A stretch of 14,307 bases of DNA, from NCBI GenBank assembly GCA_964572885.1, contig CAZNFC010000018.1, forward strand, positions 1 through 14,307. Direction: 5' to 3'. The notes beneath the pieces are model-generated. The model worked only from the letters and a program-made list of their open reading frames with translations. It had not been told where the DNA came from and did not search any database. The stretch is from UBA10107 sp964572885 (lineage in GTDB: Archaea > Nanobdellota > Nanobdellia > Woesearchaeales > UBA10107). Numbering within the stretch: the stretch's first letter is position 1; every line of letters starts with the position of its first letter. A program made the translations under genes and the position numbers. Shown here one piece after another: positions 13,893-14,307 of the stretch.

Positions 13893-14307
13893 ATGGAATA
13901 TTCAGACACTTCAAGAACAAATGATGAAGAATTTGTAGGGCTATTTGAACAAAGAGTAAAGGATACTATATCCGAATTCGACATGTTTGATAAAAGCAAG
14001 AAACTTTTAGTCGCGGCTTCAGGGGGGAAAGACTCGACTGTCCTGCTTTATCTGCTCAAGAAGTTCGGATATGAAATAGAAGCATTGACGATAAATGCTC
14101 ACATAGGATGCTATTCTGACGCTTCTTTGGACAATCTTAAGAAATTTTGCTCGAAAGAAAAAATAAAACTTCATGAAGTTTCTCTGAAGAAAGAGTTCGG
14201 ATACAAATTATGTCACATAATTGCAATAATGGAAGAGAAAGGATTGAGCAAGACATCATGCAGCATATGCGGGACATTAAGAAGATATTTATTGAATAAA
14301 CATGGCA
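13893..14307 (+). CDS. TtuA/Ncs6-type tRNA 2-thiolation enzyme, N-terminal part (3' end outside window)
   Basis: 138 codons are visible and the frame is still open at the window end. The PP-loop 'SGGKDST' (S43-T49) is the ATP-pyrophosphatase signature; this class adenylates the target uridine. 'SCSICGTLRR' (C123, C126) matches the first two catalytic cysteines that hold an Fe-S cluster in TtuA/Ncs6 enzymes; the third would lie beyond the window. 'FEQRVKDTISEF' (19-30) is the family's pre-PP-loop helix. Family members usually begin with a CxxC zinc ribbon of about 25-30 residues; here only 18 residues without cysteine precede that helix. An in-frame TAA at 13875-13877 rules out an upstream extension. 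TtcA-like 2-thiocytidine synthases share the fold and are the alternative. The gene is divergent from the DUF218-like gene. Confidence 0.85.
   Translation, partial: MEYSDTSRTNDEEFVGLFEQRVKDTISEFDMFDKSKKLLVAASGGKDSTVLLYLLKKFGYEIEALTINAHIGCYSDASLDNLKKFCSKEKIKLHEVSLKKEFGYKLCHIIAIMEEKGLSKTSCSICGTLRRYLLNKHG

Noticed and set aside
1..14307. CRISPR arrays, insertion sequences or defence islands.
   Set aside because: No regularly spaced repeats, transposase motifs, terminal repeats or recognisable defence genes are visible; the content is mostly core housekeeping.

Overview
The window is a piece of an AT-rich archaeal chromosome. It carries both subunits of the archaea-specific replicative polymerase PolD, an Orc1/Cdc6 C-terminus, MCM, TBP, aIF2-beta and an intronless tRNA-Trp. 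PolD excludes Crenarchaeota. SpoIIM-type and multi-Ig-like membrane proteins, together with low GC, would fit a DPANN lineage such as Woesearchaeota/Pacearchaeota or a related euryarchaeal group. That placement is inference, made without a tree.

Layout. (1) Positions 3-5428, plus strand: the 3' end of orc1/cdc6, then DP1 and DP2 of PolD. A 51-bp gap holding a strong stem-loop separates orc1 from DP1. DP1 and DP2 overlap by ATGA. (2) 5437-5847, minus: aIF2-beta, converging on DP2 and divergently promoted from a SpoIIM-family membrane protein (5932-6762, plus). (3) 9997-6759, minus: a compact TBP > MCM > OB-fold/winged-helix (RPA32-like) operon whose last stop codon shares the tetranucleotide TTAA with the SpoIIM stop. 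(4) 10020-10600, plus: a TATA box, a possible 26-codon leader ORF coupled by ATGA to a DUF192 protein, and tRNA-Trp, whose own TATA box lies over the DUF192 stop codon. (5) 13117-10604, minus: a large membrane protein with six Ig-like repeats, three predicted membrane helices and a very basic cytoplasmic loop. (6) 13811-13218, minus: a soluble DUF218/YdcF-like protein, divergent from (7) 13893-14307, plus: the N-terminal part of a TtuA/Ncs6-type tRNA 2-thiolation enzyme, cut by the window end.

How the genes work together: initiator, helicase, OB-fold protein and polymerase form two facing replication operons. TBP and aIF2-beta place core transcription and translation initiation in the same neighbourhood. 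tRNA-Trp and the thiolase add tRNA supply and modification. Several genes have a TATA box whose centre lies about 25-28 bp before the start codon, which suggests that leaderless transcripts are common. DP2 and MCM, both inside operons, instead have GGAG Shine-Dalgarno sequences.

No CRISPR array, insertion sequence, intein or rRNA is visible. No stretch of more than 300 bases lacks a gene. The points most worth a second look are substitutions in the DP1 nuclease motifs, the orc1-DP1 stem-loop, the leader ORF before DUF192, the membrane protein with the basic loop, the absent N-terminal zinc ribbon in the thiolase, and a loop insertion in the second TBP repeat.
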